Below, piece after piece: positions 6,309 through 16,673 of a DNA stretch of 39,012 nt. The stretch comes from a virus, in the IMG/VR virus record IMGVR_UViG_3300010430_000201, positions 1 to 39,012 of that record, one strand, 5' to 3'. The notes under the pieces were generated by a model. That model worked only from the letters and a program-made list of their open reading frames with translations, was not told the origin of the DNA and searched no databases. A program made the position numbers and the translations under genes. The stretch's first letter is position 1, and every line of letters starts with the position of its first letter.

Positions 6309-7180
6309 GAACACCTCACTGTTAAGTAATCAGGATCTTGCGAAGAACCCGTATGTGATCCACACAACACCCTTACTGATGTACTAGATCCAGAAATCTT
6401 CCGTGGATTACAATAGATACCACCCTGTTCGCCATTGGCGTTACAGAATGGAGTATCACTACACACAGAGTTTAGATTGATTGTAAGGTCACCAGTCGCT
6501 GTGTCTGTATATGAACTAACCATTGATTCCGGGTCACCGCCTGTTGCTGTAGAAGGTGTACCAGCAGAGTACTGTACTTGAATAGAGAACAGATACCTAT
6601 CAGTGTCAGAGTTGTTGGCGTAGTTTCCTCCACCCCCTCCGCCGCCACCGAAGGTAGTCATTAAATCTAAACCAATCCAGAAGTCATCAACAAAGAGTTC
6701 GGCAGCATCACCAGCCGCTGTCATCTCTACATGTAAACTACCTGATGTTGGGCAGGTAAATGTACTTCTAGCAATGGTGTAGTTGGTGGCCGCCGCACTT
6801 ACTGTAATCGCTGTACCTAATGTTGAACCGTTGTTCGCTTCGATATCAATGTTGGCTGTACCACCACCCTTATACTTTACAAATAATGCACAAGCAGCAC
6901 CATACAGTGCGGGTGGAATAGTCATGCTTGCATTCTCTGCAATCTGTGCAGCAGCAGAGGGATCAAAAGAAAGGGCCAAGCTACCATTAGCTACATTGGC
7001 TGCGGTTGTTGTTGTAGCTAACGTACCACCTGATGTGGTCCATGACCCAATTCCATTCTCGAAGCCTGGGTTCTCTGCCATGTTTTGAAACAGGAAGTAC
7101 TGATCCTCTACCGCCTTAAAGCCAGCGGCTATTAGGAAAGTTAAAACCAGAGCTAAGAAAAGTCCTTTTAAAAAATCCAT
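6296..7180 (-). CDS. Probable carbohydrate-binding surface / tail-associated protein
   Basis: A 294-residue protein. A hydrophobic N-terminal segment (residues 4-20, FLKGLFLALVLTFLIAAG) is followed by a CBM-like beta-sandwich (about 33-180: NPGFENGIGSWTTSGG at the start and LFVDDFWIGLDL at the end). An eight-glycine hinge then leads to a C-terminal domain with six or more Cys. It begins in a TAATG overlap with the tail-fibre stop, so a role in receptor recognition is likely. The N-terminal hydrophobic stretch is odd for a virion protein; a membrane-anchored surface protein is the alternative. Confidence 0.55.
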   Translation of the reverse strand: MDFLKGLFLALVLTFLIAAGFKAVEDQYFLFQNMAENPGFENGIGSWTTSGGTLATTTTAANVANGSLALSFDPSAAAQIAENASMTIPPALYGAACALFVKYKGGGTANIDIEANNGSTLGTAITVSAAATNYTIARSTFTCPTSGSLHVEMTAAGDAAELFVDDFWIGLDLMTTFGGGGGGGGNYANNSDTDRYLFSIQVQYSAGTPSTATGGDPESMVSSYTDTATGDLTINLNSVCSDTPFCNANGEQGGIYCNPRKISGSSTSVRVLCGSHTGSSQDPDYLTVRCSCLQ

Positions 7181-8679
7181 TATACGTTCACCCCGCAAGT
7201 GTCTGCCATTAAACGAACATCTGCTGTGTCCGTATCCGTGGCATAGTCTCGATCTAATTCAATTTTTATCACATCACCAGCCGATACAGCTACAGAGTTT
7301 ATGTCACCACTACCATCAGTTACGTCAATGCTGGCACGTCTGTGCCTGTTAGCGGTAGTAGAGTTAGTTAACGCACCGTTTGTACTGGTATGCTGGTTAA
7401 CACTTGTATCTAATCCGTCGTTATTTGTACGGATAAGTGTAGCTACAGACTGTAAAAGAATAGTGTTTGATGTGCTCGGCGAATACATATCAACACTGAT
7501 GTTGATCTGATCGCCAGCCACATAGTTAGAAGGCACAACAAACTGAGCGTGCAATGATTGAGGAACAGCATCTTGAAACTTATACACCCTGTTGTCGAAC
7601 TCTGTATCCTCTGTTGGAGCAGGGCTAGAACCATCGTGCCAGTTCAAAGGAATAAAGATTGTGCTAACAACAGCAGCGATTGCTAAATCCTCATTGGCAC
7701 CATCGTTGTTTTCAGTAAAGGTAATCCCTGTGCTAGCAGTAAGCTTGCCATTTAAGTATCCAGGTGTTGTATCATTAGCGGAAACAGAAGCTAGCTCATC
7801 TGTACTACCAGGAAGGTTACCAACTTGTACTCTCTTCTTGTTGTTACTGTCAGCGCTATCCTCAATAACAATTAAGTCAGCAGCAATAGGTGTGACCTTC
7901 TCTGTAATTAAAACAATTTCACCAGCTACGTTGTCATGGATTGCATCAGCATCTGTACTAATAGCTGTGTGTGTATGTAATGCATCGGCATTAGAGCCAT
8001 CAGTTAGTGTCTCGGCTTCAGCAGCACTAATGTCTGTACCAGCATCAGCAGTAACGGCTTGAGTAAATGTAACTGAGTGTGGATTGTCAGCAGCTAAAGC
8101 ATCGTGGCGTGTTTCATTTAAATACTGGGCGTGATCGTCATCGGCTAGGCCAGCTAAAGTTCCGTGGTCAATTGCAGCAGAGATGGTAGCAACATCTGTG
8201 ACATCAAAGCCATCTTCAGTGGCATTAGTAACAGGAATATCACCAGCATTTAGGTGCGGAAGCGTTGGATCAAACGCCGAATCGACAGTTTCTTGCAGCT
8301 TAAGAGACCTGTCTCCTTGTTCTTGTTGTTGCTGAACAAGCTTCGTAAGTTTGTCGAGCGCGGCCTCGTTTGTGTCAACCGGAAACGGCGAACTCTCGAT
8401 GAAGTCCGTGGGCTGAGTGATCGGTAATACTCTTTTAATGAAAAGCTTTTCATCTGCCGCCGGTGCTACTGTCATGGTGACCCGTTGTAGGCCAACATCT
8501 ACTGTATAGTCTACACCGTCTGTCTGTACCGTTTCAATGGGTACATCTGGATCTGTTTCGTTCCTAAGAGTTACAACTAGTTCGGAGCCTGCCGCAAACA
8601 CATAGTCAGTAATGTCAAAATCAACAACTGCCCCGGTTCCTGAATAAGATTGCTTAGCATCTGTTAATGAAACTGTCAT
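7180..8679 (-). CDS. Tail fibre with T7-type N-terminal attachment domain
   Basis: A 499-residue protein. Residues 1-100 resemble the T7 fibre attachment domain (Y-x-G-x-G, then LFIKRVLPITQPTDF and a coiled-coil LTKLVQQQQEQ). The middle has fibre motifs (HGTLAGLADDDHAQYL). The C-terminal 150 residues are beta-rich and probably form the receptor-binding tip. The T7 counterpart is gp17. ATG overlaps the stop of the large internal virion protein (ATGA). Confidence 0.85.
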   Translation of the reverse strand: MTVSLTDAKQSYSGTGAVVDFDITDYVFAAGSELVVTLRNETDPDVPIETVQTDGVDYTVDVGLQRVTMTVAPAADEKLFIKRVLPITQPTDFIESSPFPVDTNEAALDKLTKLVQQQQEQGDRSLKLQETVDSAFDPTLPHLNAGDIPVTNATEDGFDVTDVATISAAIDHGTLAGLADDDHAQYLNETRHDALAADNPHSVTFTQAVTADAGTDISAAEAETLTDGSNADALHTHTAISTDADAIHDNVAGEIVLITEKVTPIAADLIVIEDSADSNNKKRVQVGNLPGSTDELASVSANDTTPGYLNGKLTASTGITFTENNDGANEDLAIAAVVSTIFIPLNWHDGSSPAPTEDTEFDNRVYKFQDAVPQSLHAQFVVPSNYVAGDQINISVDMYSPSTSNTILLQSVATLIRTNNDGLDTSVNQHTSTNGALTNSTTANRHRRASIDVTDGSGDINSVAVSAGDVIKIELDRDYATDTDTADVRLMADTCGVNV

Positions 8680-11600
8680 GGAATAACCCTCTCTGGTGCC
8701 CTAACTCCCTTGGCTCTTTCTATATCTATAATACCCTGTTCAATTACCCTGTCTAGTTCAGGGTGCTTACTTCTCCACAGCATTTTACCGTGTTCAGCAT
8801 AAGTTCTAATAATTTTACGGAACTCTGTACGCTTAACCTCATCGGTAAGCCGGTTACCAAATAGGTTTTTATAAGAATAATTAGAGTCCATCATGGCCTT
8901 AAGCGCCTCTCGCAATGTTCTCTTCTTACCAAACATAATTATCCTGCCATCAACTTCCTTGCCATTAATCTCAGCGCTTCGACCTGCAACCAGTCGCGAA
9001 TATTCATAGTACTCGTCAGAGGCCAGTTTGTATGGGACCTCGCCAGCATTGGTTCTAATGTTTAAAATTTTACTTGGTTTTCTAAGGTATAATTCTGTCT
9101 CACCGGGGTGCTGCTCTGGGTCTATGCCAGTGTTGCCATACTTAATTAGCTTTAGTCTTAGGATCTCGTCCACAACAGGGTCTTGTTTAAACTCCCCCCT
9201 GGCTGAAGGAGAGAGAGCATTAAAGATAGGATTGTATTCGTCACCAAGACCATACCTGTATCCCTCTGGGTCACCAAAGAAATCAATCTTAGCCGGAGCG
9301 TCTTCCCCTAATCCCAGGTCAGGCCACTGGTCATTTAAAATATTCCACATTAAAGACACCTGCTCATTGTATGACTCTAGCTGTGCTCTTGTGGGGCCAG
9401 GATCTCTCTTCGTTTTGTCTTGTTCCTTGCGTATATCTCTTACAAAACCAGGCGTAAAGATACCAAGGCGAGCAACAAGATTGGTCATAGATTTTTGTAT
9501 CAGCTCATCGTTGCCGTCAGAAACTGCATCCAACATGCTACCGTAATCGGCTAACATCTGTGGGTTAATAACCTGAGCCATAACCATCATGCCAGAAATC
9601 CACTTATCTTCCCACTCCATGTCACCAGCAGCAGCTACCTCGGTTAAGCCTGCCGGTATCTCTAAGAGAAAAGAAAGCGGCCCAAGAAATCTTCTGTAAC
9701 TAAAGTATTCCTTATCTTTGCCCGTTCTAAATCCATACTGAACCCAGCCCTTTTTCTCCCATAGTTTTCTAACCTCTGGGTTTTGTGGACCACGACCAGT
9801 TAAGTTTCCTTGTAGTGACCATGCACCAGCAATTGTTGCTAATGAAGCGGCGACACCCATCTTTCCATATATGAGGTCGGCCTCTGCACCACCAGCATCA
9901 AGCGCAGCCTTTACATGCGGGATGGTTTTTTGTAACCCAGGTATTAAAGAGAACCGCTGCTTAATCATGTTAAGGTCAGTTCTTCTAAACGGAGTCATCC
10001 ACCTTAGGACAGGCAGAGAAAGAAGTTTATTGGCCGCTTCCCACCCACCATCAAGCGGCAGAGTAAACGTTTCTCTCTTCGCCGAATATGTTCCTTGCAC
10101 ATCAATTTTTATTAACCTGTCTTCATAAGCCTTAGACCAAGCCGCCTGGGTGATTCTATCTGGCGGGTTCCTAACCAGGTCGTCAACAATCTTGTTGTAC
10201 ATCTCTGGCTGTTGGGTCATCTGAGCCTCTCTTGCGGCCAGGGCATATGTTTCCATATCCTTACGAACTGTTTTAATCAGCTCGTCACCCGCAATCATCG
10301 GTCGGACCAATGTGTTGGAGTATTGTTGTATTAAATGAAATCCGTGGTCAATCAGCGAAGCATCTGTTAGGTCTATTTTTTTATCACCGGCCCAGCCCTG
10401 CTCAATTTTTGATGAACCCATCTTGCCAGAGCTTTTACCAGTTTTTAATACCTTGCCAAACCCACGAATGCCCCTTAGCACACCGTTGGCCGCACCAATT
10501 ACAGCAGCGTTTGCCTCACTAAAGGTCATGTAGTCTTGTGGTACGGGGCTTTTTGATATTTCTCCCCTAGCAAAAGCCAGCTTGCCCTCGGCAAACTTTC
10601 TTTCTGTTCCCCTGATCTTACTTGCTGTAGCCCCAGCATACCTGCCAAGCATTTCAAAGCCTATCTGTGGAATACCAGAGGTTATGTTAATAAACATTGT
10701 ACCAAGATCCCATAACAGGTGGGCTTGGTTGAGATTATAAAGAATGTCTGTCTTCTTTACTCCCATCCCTATTCCTTTGCGGAACTTATTAACACCGGCA
10801 ACACCCTGGAACCTAGCAAGCCGCTGAAACTGGCCCAAGTAAGCGTCAAGGTTATCAAGTGGCTCTACCTCAACCATCTTCCGTAGATATTCTAGCCCCT
10901 CTTCTCCGCCAAGCGCCTCGTTCACTCTTCTTTGAGACCTGAATGCTCTAGCCGTTTCTGCCCTGGAACTAAAAAGCGTGGCAATAAGGTTAACTGTATT
11001 TTCTGATGCCTCTTTTGCAGCAAGTTTTGATTCTATTGTGCCAAGCGCGTGCACCTTCTTCATTGATTCTTCAAAAACAAGCAGCGAGTGGTCTAAGGCA
11101 ACAACAAGCCCGGCCTTTTGTTGGTCGTTAAATGTTTCACCGATATGTTTATCGACGACAGAACGAGATTCACCAGTTATTTTAGCAAGCTTATCTAAAA
11201 GCCCATCACTAATGGTGCCCCTCTTAGCTACATTAATTAAATCTTTCCGGTCTATGCCCTTGCCAAGAAGGTCTGAAATTCTGGTTGCATCTTCTCTTGT
11301 TTCAATCCTGGAGTAGTTAACACCAACCGCGTCTATGCCACCAACGTCAATGTTTTTACCATACTGTCGTTGAAGGGCTGCTACGAGCAACGGATCTGGT
11401 TCGCCGTCTGCACCCTTGGTGATAAGCTGCCTGCCATCATCTATCGCATCAATGTGTACAACGCCCGGTCCCTCTGTGGTTGTAAAATCATTTTTCTTGA
11501 ACGGCCTCTTTGGGATTTTATCTATTAACCCAGTGATTCTATCGTTGTAGCCCTTAAGCATTGTCTTGCCAGCGGGAGTTAATCCATCAAGCTCGCTGTT

Positions 11601-14039
11601 AACGAATCCCTTCTTAGCCATAGCCTGTCTTGTTCTCTTTGGAATTTGTTTCATGGCTGTCTTGCTTGGTGGCTTCGTACCGCCAAGGGTGTCAAAAGAC
11701 ATTTTTTCTACGGCAACAAGTTGAGCCTTAGACAGTTTGTTTTCGTTTAAGAAGTCTTGTTTAAGCTTGGTTATTGCCCGCTTGAAGTCGTTGGGGTGAA
11801 GATTTGGTTTCTTTTCCCACTCTATGGGGTCTTTAATTATATTAACTGGTGCTTTTCTCGCGCGAAATCTTGGGTTATCTACTACTCTTTCAATATGAAG
11901 TAGACCCTCTAAGCCTTCCTTCAGGGTTTGTAGGCTATTTAGGGCTTCGTCATCAAGCTTTCCTTCAACCTCTAGTTTATGGGCATGTTCAAATAAATCA
12001 TCAATGCCCCTTAAAATTTCTTCTTCGTTGGGATCGCTTGCGACCCTTGTAAACCAATCATCATCAATCCCTTCTGGCGGGACAACATGATGCGCTTTAT
12101 CCCTGGCCCTAAAAGCATCTTGACCTTCTTCTGGCAACGCTCTGAAGTCGGCATCTCTTTCCGCTTTCAGCCTTTCGATCTTCTTTTCTTTAATATCAAT
12201 AACCTCGCCAGGTTTCTTCTCTGCCTCCTTTATGCCAAACGATTTAAACAGCCGTTCTCTTCTTGCCACCTCATCGGCATCAACTGTAGCTGCCGCCTCT
12301 TTTTTAGGAATATCAACAACATCAGCATCTACCTTAATGCTTCCATCCTCGTTATATATCTTGGCGTGCTCCTCTGGATCATACTTCCTTAAATAAGCCT
12401 CATACTCCCTGTCAATCTCGGCTGCCTTCGCATCGAATCCTTTTTTATCCTTTGCCTTTATAAAGGCCTCAGACTCGTCAACCAGCTTGTTGAGCTTGGC
12501 GATCTCGGCATCCTGAATATCAAATGCTTTCTGATTAATGGGGGTAACATTATCTGGGTCTAGCTTCGCTTTAGCCTTTTCTAGGGCCTCGTCCATCTTA
12601 GCCCTATCAACAACGGGCGGCTTGCCTGGGTCTTGTTGAGCAACCACATTACCCTTAAGCTCTGGTGGCCGGCCTGTTGGTGGAGGTGGTGGAGTTTCTC
12701 TTGGGTTATGAGTAATATTCCCGTTGTCCACGTTGTTTTTAAATGCAACAAATCGCATGACTCTGAATAAAGCAAATGCAAATTCAGAGGCAATACCCAT
12801 TACTGCGCCCTCTATCCCGTTTTTAAGTCGTGAATCCCACACAGTATCATCTGGTTGGCTTTGCAGATAAGGAATAACAAGGTGCTGGTAGTCTGGGTTA
12901 GCAGCAAGCCAGTCAGTAAACCTTTTGCTGTTTGGATCAAATGTTGCGAACGTTGCCAAGAAAGAATCTAATTCTATTTTGCCAATATTCTGAAGGTGCT
13001 GAGGCATTTTAAGTTTATTGCCCCACTTAGCAACGCCAGCGACCTGTCCTATCCAGTTGGTTGCCTTCATTGCAGCAAGGTATGGAATTAAGAAAGAACC
13101 AAACCCACGGATAAGAGTTTCACCACCGCCCTCAGGCTCAGGAACCAGAGAATCAGCAAAATCAAAACGTTTTTCAGTAACAAGGTCTAACTCCAGGCCG
13201 GCCTGCTCATTAATAAGGTTTTCTCCTGCCTGTAGCAAGTCTGCAATAAGGTTGCCAGAACCTTCAATGGTATCAAGAGCAGACCCAGCCAGTTGTTTAC
13301 CAATGCCAACGCCTCTTTTAGCGTGCTTTATATAATAATCAACTGGGCTTTTGTGTAGTTCATTAACTTCATTTAAAAGACCTAGACCCACGGACACACC
13401 AGCACTACTGGCCATCTCTTGTGCCTTAGCAAGTATACTGTCGTCATCGCGCTCTAACGGTTTAAGTGCATCCTTTGCAACCGGGACAAAAGCATCATAT
13501 GCTTCAAGCGCCTTTTGGTGGAGCGGCTTCTCCTCGCTTACTGCCTTCTTTGCCCTAGCAATGTCCTGCTCTTTTTGTTCCTCTTTTGTATCCTCTGCTT
13601 TTAGTTTTTCGTAACTGTCATTTAAGCCAAGAGCATCATCACGCTGTCTAATTTCCCTGTCTATTGTGTTGCCTTGACCTTTGGATTGGGCAACTAAAAA
13701 CGCCTTGTCAGCAAGGTCACCCTTGTCAACCGTTCCACTAAATCTTGCTTCAGGATCATGTGACTCCGTTGCCGGTGATCTAGTAACGGGATCTAGTCTG
13801 GCAGACTTTAGTTCTTGTGGTAGCTCGTCTTGTTCGCCAGAACGAATATCTATTTCTTGTGACTCTGGCAAAAATGTATCTATCTGCTCCTCGAACAAAT
13901 CGAATGGATTTTTGTTTGGGTTATCCTTTGCCAGCCTGTGGATAATATTGCCAACGGCCTCATCTGTTAAACCAAGCTCCGCCAGTGTTCTGTCACCAAG
14001 CGCTGCGGGGTCTCTTGAACTGTTACTTTTCTTAGGCAT
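8676..14039 (-). CDS. Large internal virion protein (gp16-like), 1787 aa
   Basis: The longest gene. Its place just before the tail fibre and after gp14/gp15-like genes matches T7 gp16, the DNA-ejection protein that spans the host envelope. The N-terminal 700 residues are highly charged and low in complexity (many Lys, Asp and Glu with proline stretches). The C-terminal half carries hydrophobic helices (about 1370-1400 and 1430-1460). I do not see the E-S/G motif of the lytic transglycosylase domain found at the N-terminus of T7 gp16, so wall opening may depend on another protein. Confidence 0.75.
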   Translation of the reverse strand: MPKKSNSSRDPAALGDRTLAELGLTDEAVGNIIHRLAKDNPNKNPFDLFEEQIDTFLPESQEIDIRSGEQDELPQELKSARLDPVTRSPATESHDPEARFSGTVDKGDLADKAFLVAQSKGQGNTIDREIRQRDDALGLNDSYEKLKAEDTKEEQKEQDIARAKKAVSEEKPLHQKALEAYDAFVPVAKDALKPLERDDDSILAKAQEMASSAGVSVGLGLLNEVNELHKSPVDYYIKHAKRGVGIGKQLAGSALDTIEGSGNLIADLLQAGENLINEQAGLELDLVTEKRFDFADSLVPEPEGGGETLIRGFGSFLIPYLAAMKATNWIGQVAGVAKWGNKLKMPQHLQNIGKIELDSFLATFATFDPNSKRFTDWLAANPDYQHLVIPYLQSQPDDTVWDSRLKNGIEGAVMGIASEFAFALFRVMRFVAFKNNVDNGNITHNPRETPPPPPTGRPPELKGNVVAQQDPGKPPVVDRAKMDEALEKAKAKLDPDNVTPINQKAFDIQDAEIAKLNKLVDESEAFIKAKDKKGFDAKAAEIDREYEAYLRKYDPEEHAKIYNEDGSIKVDADVVDIPKKEAAATVDADEVARRERLFKSFGIKEAEKKPGEVIDIKEKKIERLKAERDADFRALPEEGQDAFRARDKAHHVVPPEGIDDDWFTRVASDPNEEEILRGIDDLFEHAHKLEVEGKLDDEALNSLQTLKEGLEGLLHIERVVDNPRFRARKAPVNIIKDPIEWEKKPNLHPNDFKRAITKLKQDFLNENKLSKAQLVAVEKMSFDTLGGTKPPSKTAMKQIPKRTRQAMAKKGFVNSELDGLTPAGKTMLKGYNDRITGLIDKIPKRPFKKNDFTTTEGPGVVHIDAIDDGRQLITKGADGEPDPLLVAALQRQYGKNIDVGGIDAVGVNYSRIETREDATRISDLLGKGIDRKDLINVAKRGTISDGLLDKLAKITGESRSVVDKHIGETFNDQQKAGLVVALDHSLLVFEESMKKVHALGTIESKLAAKEASENTVNLIATLFSSRAETARAFRSQRRVNEALGGEEGLEYLRKMVEVEPLDNLDAYLGQFQRLARFQGVAGVNKFRKGIGMGVKKTDILYNLNQAHLLWDLGTMFINITSGIPQIGFEMLGRYAGATASKIRGTERKFAEGKLAFARGEISKSPVPQDYMTFSEANAAVIGAANGVLRGIRGFGKVLKTGKSSGKMGSSKIEQGWAGDKKIDLTDASLIDHGFHLIQQYSNTLVRPMIAGDELIKTVRKDMETYALAAREAQMTQQPEMYNKIVDDLVRNPPDRITQAAWSKAYEDRLIKIDVQGTYSAKRETFTLPLDGGWEAANKLLSLPVLRWMTPFRRTDLNMIKQRFSLIPGLQKTIPHVKAALDAGGAEADLIYGKMGVAASLATIAGAWSLQGNLTGRGPQNPEVRKLWEKKGWVQYGFRTGKDKEYFSYRRFLGPLSFLLEIPAGLTEVAAAGDMEWEDKWISGMMVMAQVINPQMLADYGSMLDAVSDGNDELIQKSMTNLVARLGIFTPGFVRDIRKEQDKTKRDPGPTRAQLESYNEQVSLMWNILNDQWPDLGLGEDAPAKIDFFGDPEGYRYGLGDEYNPIFNALSPSARGEFKQDPVVDEILRLKLIKYGNTGIDPEQHPGETELYLRKPSKILNIRTNAGEVPYKLASDEYYEYSRLVAGRSAEINGKEVDGRIIMFGKKRTLREALKAMMDSNYSYKNLFGNRLTDEVKRTEFRKIIRTYAEHGKMLWRSKHPELDRVIEQGIIDIERAKGVRAPERVIP

Positions 14040-14049
14040 TACTGTCCCT

Positions 14050-15708
14050 TTACTTGTTTCTTACTCTTTCCAGATAAGACTTGTGCTTTTCGCGCTCCTC
14101 TAACAAGTGTTTTCTTTTGCCGTAAGCGTCTTGTGCCTTCCTGTATGTCACCTTGTCTGCCGTTGTTAGCGTACCAGCCAACTTCTTTTCTTCATATGGT
14201 TGCTTATATTTACGAAGAAATGCACCCTCAAGGTCTTCCGTGTTGGTCATGGCTGCATTTGGTATTAGTGGCATATTCTTTAAAGTATAAAATTCTCCGC
14301 CCTTGTGTAGCATTGAGCGCTCAGTTGCAATTCTATTTACAGTTGCCTGCATTTGGTTGTTGGTTGCGTTGGGGTTTTGGGCTATCCAAATTGCCCAGTC
14401 GGTCCTTGCCATAGAAAAACGAATACCGTCTGATGAATCTAAATAATTCTCGTACTTGTCTAGCGCACCAATTCTTGATTTAAGCTGAAACTCAAACGCC
14501 TTCACGATCCGCTTTCTTGATGGGTTGTTTTCAAGCGACTTCATATAACTTGCATAGGAAAGCACCTTAGAGAATGACTGTGAATTTATCTTCCCATCCT
14601 TGGACAACATGTTTGATGCCCTGTTAACAACCGCGTTTATGTTCTTTGTGTCAGTCATGTTATCTAGCAGGTGGTCAAGGTTTTCCTCATTGCCAATAGC
14701 AAACGAGCCATTCATCAAGGCTGTAGCTGCCGTACCCATTTGTGGACTTAGGTCCCCCTTCTTAACAAGTGACCTAATTTTTTTTCCCATTGTTGCCCGG
14801 TTTACCCTTAAGGACATTGTCTCTGGATTAATGTCTGGGATTAAAGCCTGCATGGTATCTAGCTGTTTTTTATCTACAGCTGCCTTAAGTTGTGTTCTCT
14901 CGTTATTTAACAAGGCCCACTGAAATTTTGTTTCGCCCTTTTCTTCAGACTCAATATCGTCTAGCTTCGCCTCAAGCTCTTTAGGACTAAACTTGTTAGA
15001 CGCCAATAAAACTTCTCTGGCTTTGTCGTAGTTGCCACCATCAACCCAGCCCTCAGCCTCAGACGCGGCCATGCTTTTTTGAACTTCACTCTCAAGCGCC
15101 CGTTTCTTGGGTGCACTAAGCTTAAATGCAGCGGCTTGCTGGTCAATAATACCGCCGGGCTTAAAGAGTTCTTGTTTGTTTATTTCCGCACGAAACGGAT
15201 CGCCTCTTGTTTCTGTAAAGAAAGTATCAAACGTGTCGCTAAGCTTGTCTTCTTCAAAGTCTTTTCTGCCGTCCCTGGACGCAGCCATTGCTTGAGAAAA
15301 ATACCCAGCGCCAACGCTGTCATAGCTTGCTTGTGACTGTTTAAAAGAAATCCCATCAGCAAACTTACCAGTGTTACCAAAGTAATTTGATTTTCTCTTC
15401 TTTAGTTCAGCGTCAAACAAGGCTGGGATGTCAGTGCTGTCTTCTTTTTCTGACTTGTCTATAGCAAAAGCAAGGGCAAGCTCGCCATCTCTCTTTGCTT
15501 GTGCCGCAGCACTTACCTTATCGGAACTCCTTAGCGCACGATTTTTTGCTTGTAGTGCTCTGCCAACCGCCAAAGACCCTCGTTCGAGTCCCCGCCCAAA
15601 GGCAGCAATACCCTCACCGGCAAGCCCAGCAGATGCAGGACTAGCAACAGTAACTGGTGTCCCCTGTTGAAATCTTGTTTGTGGTTTTAAATCAGGTATA
15701 TCAGGCAT
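14050..15708 (-). CDS. Internal virion protein (gp15-like)
   Basis: A 552-residue, mostly helical, charged protein. Residues 1-30 are Pro/Gln rich with QTRFQQGTPVTV, followed by AGLAGEGIAAFGRGLERG, an N-terminal pattern seen in podovirus internal core proteins. Order and size match T7 gp15, which forms part of the ejection tube. It begins one base after the preceding gene's stop and ends 10 bases before the large internal protein. Confidence 0.75.
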   Translation of the reverse strand: MPDIPDLKPQTRFQQGTPVTVASPASAGLAGEGIAAFGRGLERGSLAVGRALQAKNRALRSSDKVSAAAQAKRDGELALAFAIDKSEKEDSTDIPALFDAELKKRKSNYFGNTGKFADGISFKQSQASYDSVGAGYFSQAMAASRDGRKDFEEDKLSDTFDTFFTETRGDPFRAEINKQELFKPGGIIDQQAAAFKLSAPKKRALESEVQKSMAASEAEGWVDGGNYDKAREVLLASNKFSPKELEAKLDDIESEEKGETKFQWALLNNERTQLKAAVDKKQLDTMQALIPDINPETMSLRVNRATMGKKIRSLVKKGDLSPQMGTAATALMNGSFAIGNEENLDHLLDNMTDTKNINAVVNRASNMLSKDGKINSQSFSKVLSYASYMKSLENNPSRKRIVKAFEFQLKSRIGALDKYENYLDSSDGIRFSMARTDWAIWIAQNPNATNNQMQATVNRIATERSMLHKGGEFYTLKNMPLIPNAAMTNTEDLEGAFLRKYKQPYEEKKLAGTLTTADKVTYRKAQDAYGKRKHLLEEREKHKSYLERVRNK

Positions 15709-16221
15709 TTATAACCCCGCCGGTTTTCTGCCACCACCAGGGGGCGACCCACCGCCACCTACCCCATAGGTGCCATATATGTTCCCGGCGCTAGACAGAA
15801 GACTGCCGCCGATTTGCCATGGAGCCGCAGCCGCTATGCCGTTGGCCTGTTGTGTGCTGGCCTGTGATCTAAGCATTGCTAGACGAACATTAAAGTTTCC
15901 TTCTTTAAGAATATCAAACTCTTGTTTGTTTGCCCTTATTTGAGCAACCTCTTGTACTCGCTTTGCAGTGCCAGAAAGCTTAATGCCAGCACGAGCAAAC
16001 ACCCCACGCTGCTTGCCCATAAGTTCAGTAAAATGTTCTTGAAAGTTTTCTAGGTTTCTTTCTTTAATATAATCAGCGTTTGCGGCCTGTTCACCAAGAA
16101 ACGCGGCGTTCTGGCGAGCTTGTTCTTCCTTGGCTTTGGCGGCCTTTGCTTGACCAACAGCAGTGGCTGTTGCGCCAGCTACCGCAACACCAGCAAGTAT
16201 AATTGAAGTTGCTGCTGCCAT
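15709..16221 (-). CDS. Internal virion protein (gp14-like)
   Basis: A 170-residue Ala-rich helical protein. The first 25 residues form a hydrophobic helix (AATSIILAGVAVAGATATAVG), followed by a coiled-coil segment (AAKAKEEQARQNAAF) and a glycine-rich end (GVGGGGSPPGGG). This layout is common for gp14-type ejection proteins, which insert into the outer membrane. It lies in the expected position before gp15- and gp16-like genes. Confidence 0.75.
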   Translation of the reverse strand: MAAATSIILAGVAVAGATATAVGQAKAAKAKEEQARQNAAFLGEQAANADYIKERNLENFQEHFTELMGKQRGVFARAGIKLSGTAKRVQEVAQIRANKQEFDILKEGNFNVRLAMLRSQASTQQANGIAAAAPWQIGGSLLSSAGNIYGTYGVGGGGSPPGGGRKPAGL

Positions 16222-16223
16222 CC

Positions 16224-16673
16224 CTATACCTCCATGAGATAACTGCGCTCATGTAAGCGATACCCGCGCTTCACAAGCGAATCTTCTTTAACCGGACTAT
16301 TAGACTCTAACGCCATAATAATCCAGTGTGCGACCTTTTTGCCATAATCATTAAAGCTTTTTAATAATAGAGCACCCGCCCCAGTACCCCTGTATTCTTC
16401 CGGTACCCACCAAAATTGTTCATTCAGTGTTTTAATTTTAGGATTATATGGGTGGTCAATGAGGTAGCCAGATATAAAACCCATTAACTTGCCGTCTCCG
16501 TGTGCCACAAAAACAACATGGTTCTCTATCACGTCACCAACAATCTTTGCGGCGTGTTCTATGTCACCGAACAAAGCATATTTAGAGTCATGGAAATCAG
16601 AAAAATCCTTTAACTGGTCAACAATCCAATCAACATCTGCTCCATCAGCCCGCCTAACCTCAACGCCCACCAT
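16224..16673 (-). CDS. GNAT-type acetyltransferase
   Basis: A 149-residue protein with a GNAT pattern: the N-terminal VRRADGADVDWIVDQL helix, central strands VVFVAHGDGKLMGFISGYL, the WVPEEYRGTGAGALLLKSF acetyl-CoA motif (R-G-x-G-A-G), and a C-terminal LVKRGYRLHERSYL. It would transfer an acetyl group to an unknown substrate. GNAT-like genes at this position, between tail and internal virion genes, occur in other podoviruses. ATG overlaps the preceding gene's stop. Confidence 0.8.
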   Translation of the reverse strand: MVGVEVRRADGADVDWIVDQLKDFSDFHDSKYALFGDIEHAAKIVGDVIENHVVFVAHGDGKLMGFISGYLIDHPYNPKIKTLNEQFWWVPEEYRGTGAGALLLKSFNDYGKKVAHWIIMALESNSPVKEDSLVKRGYRLHERSYLMEV

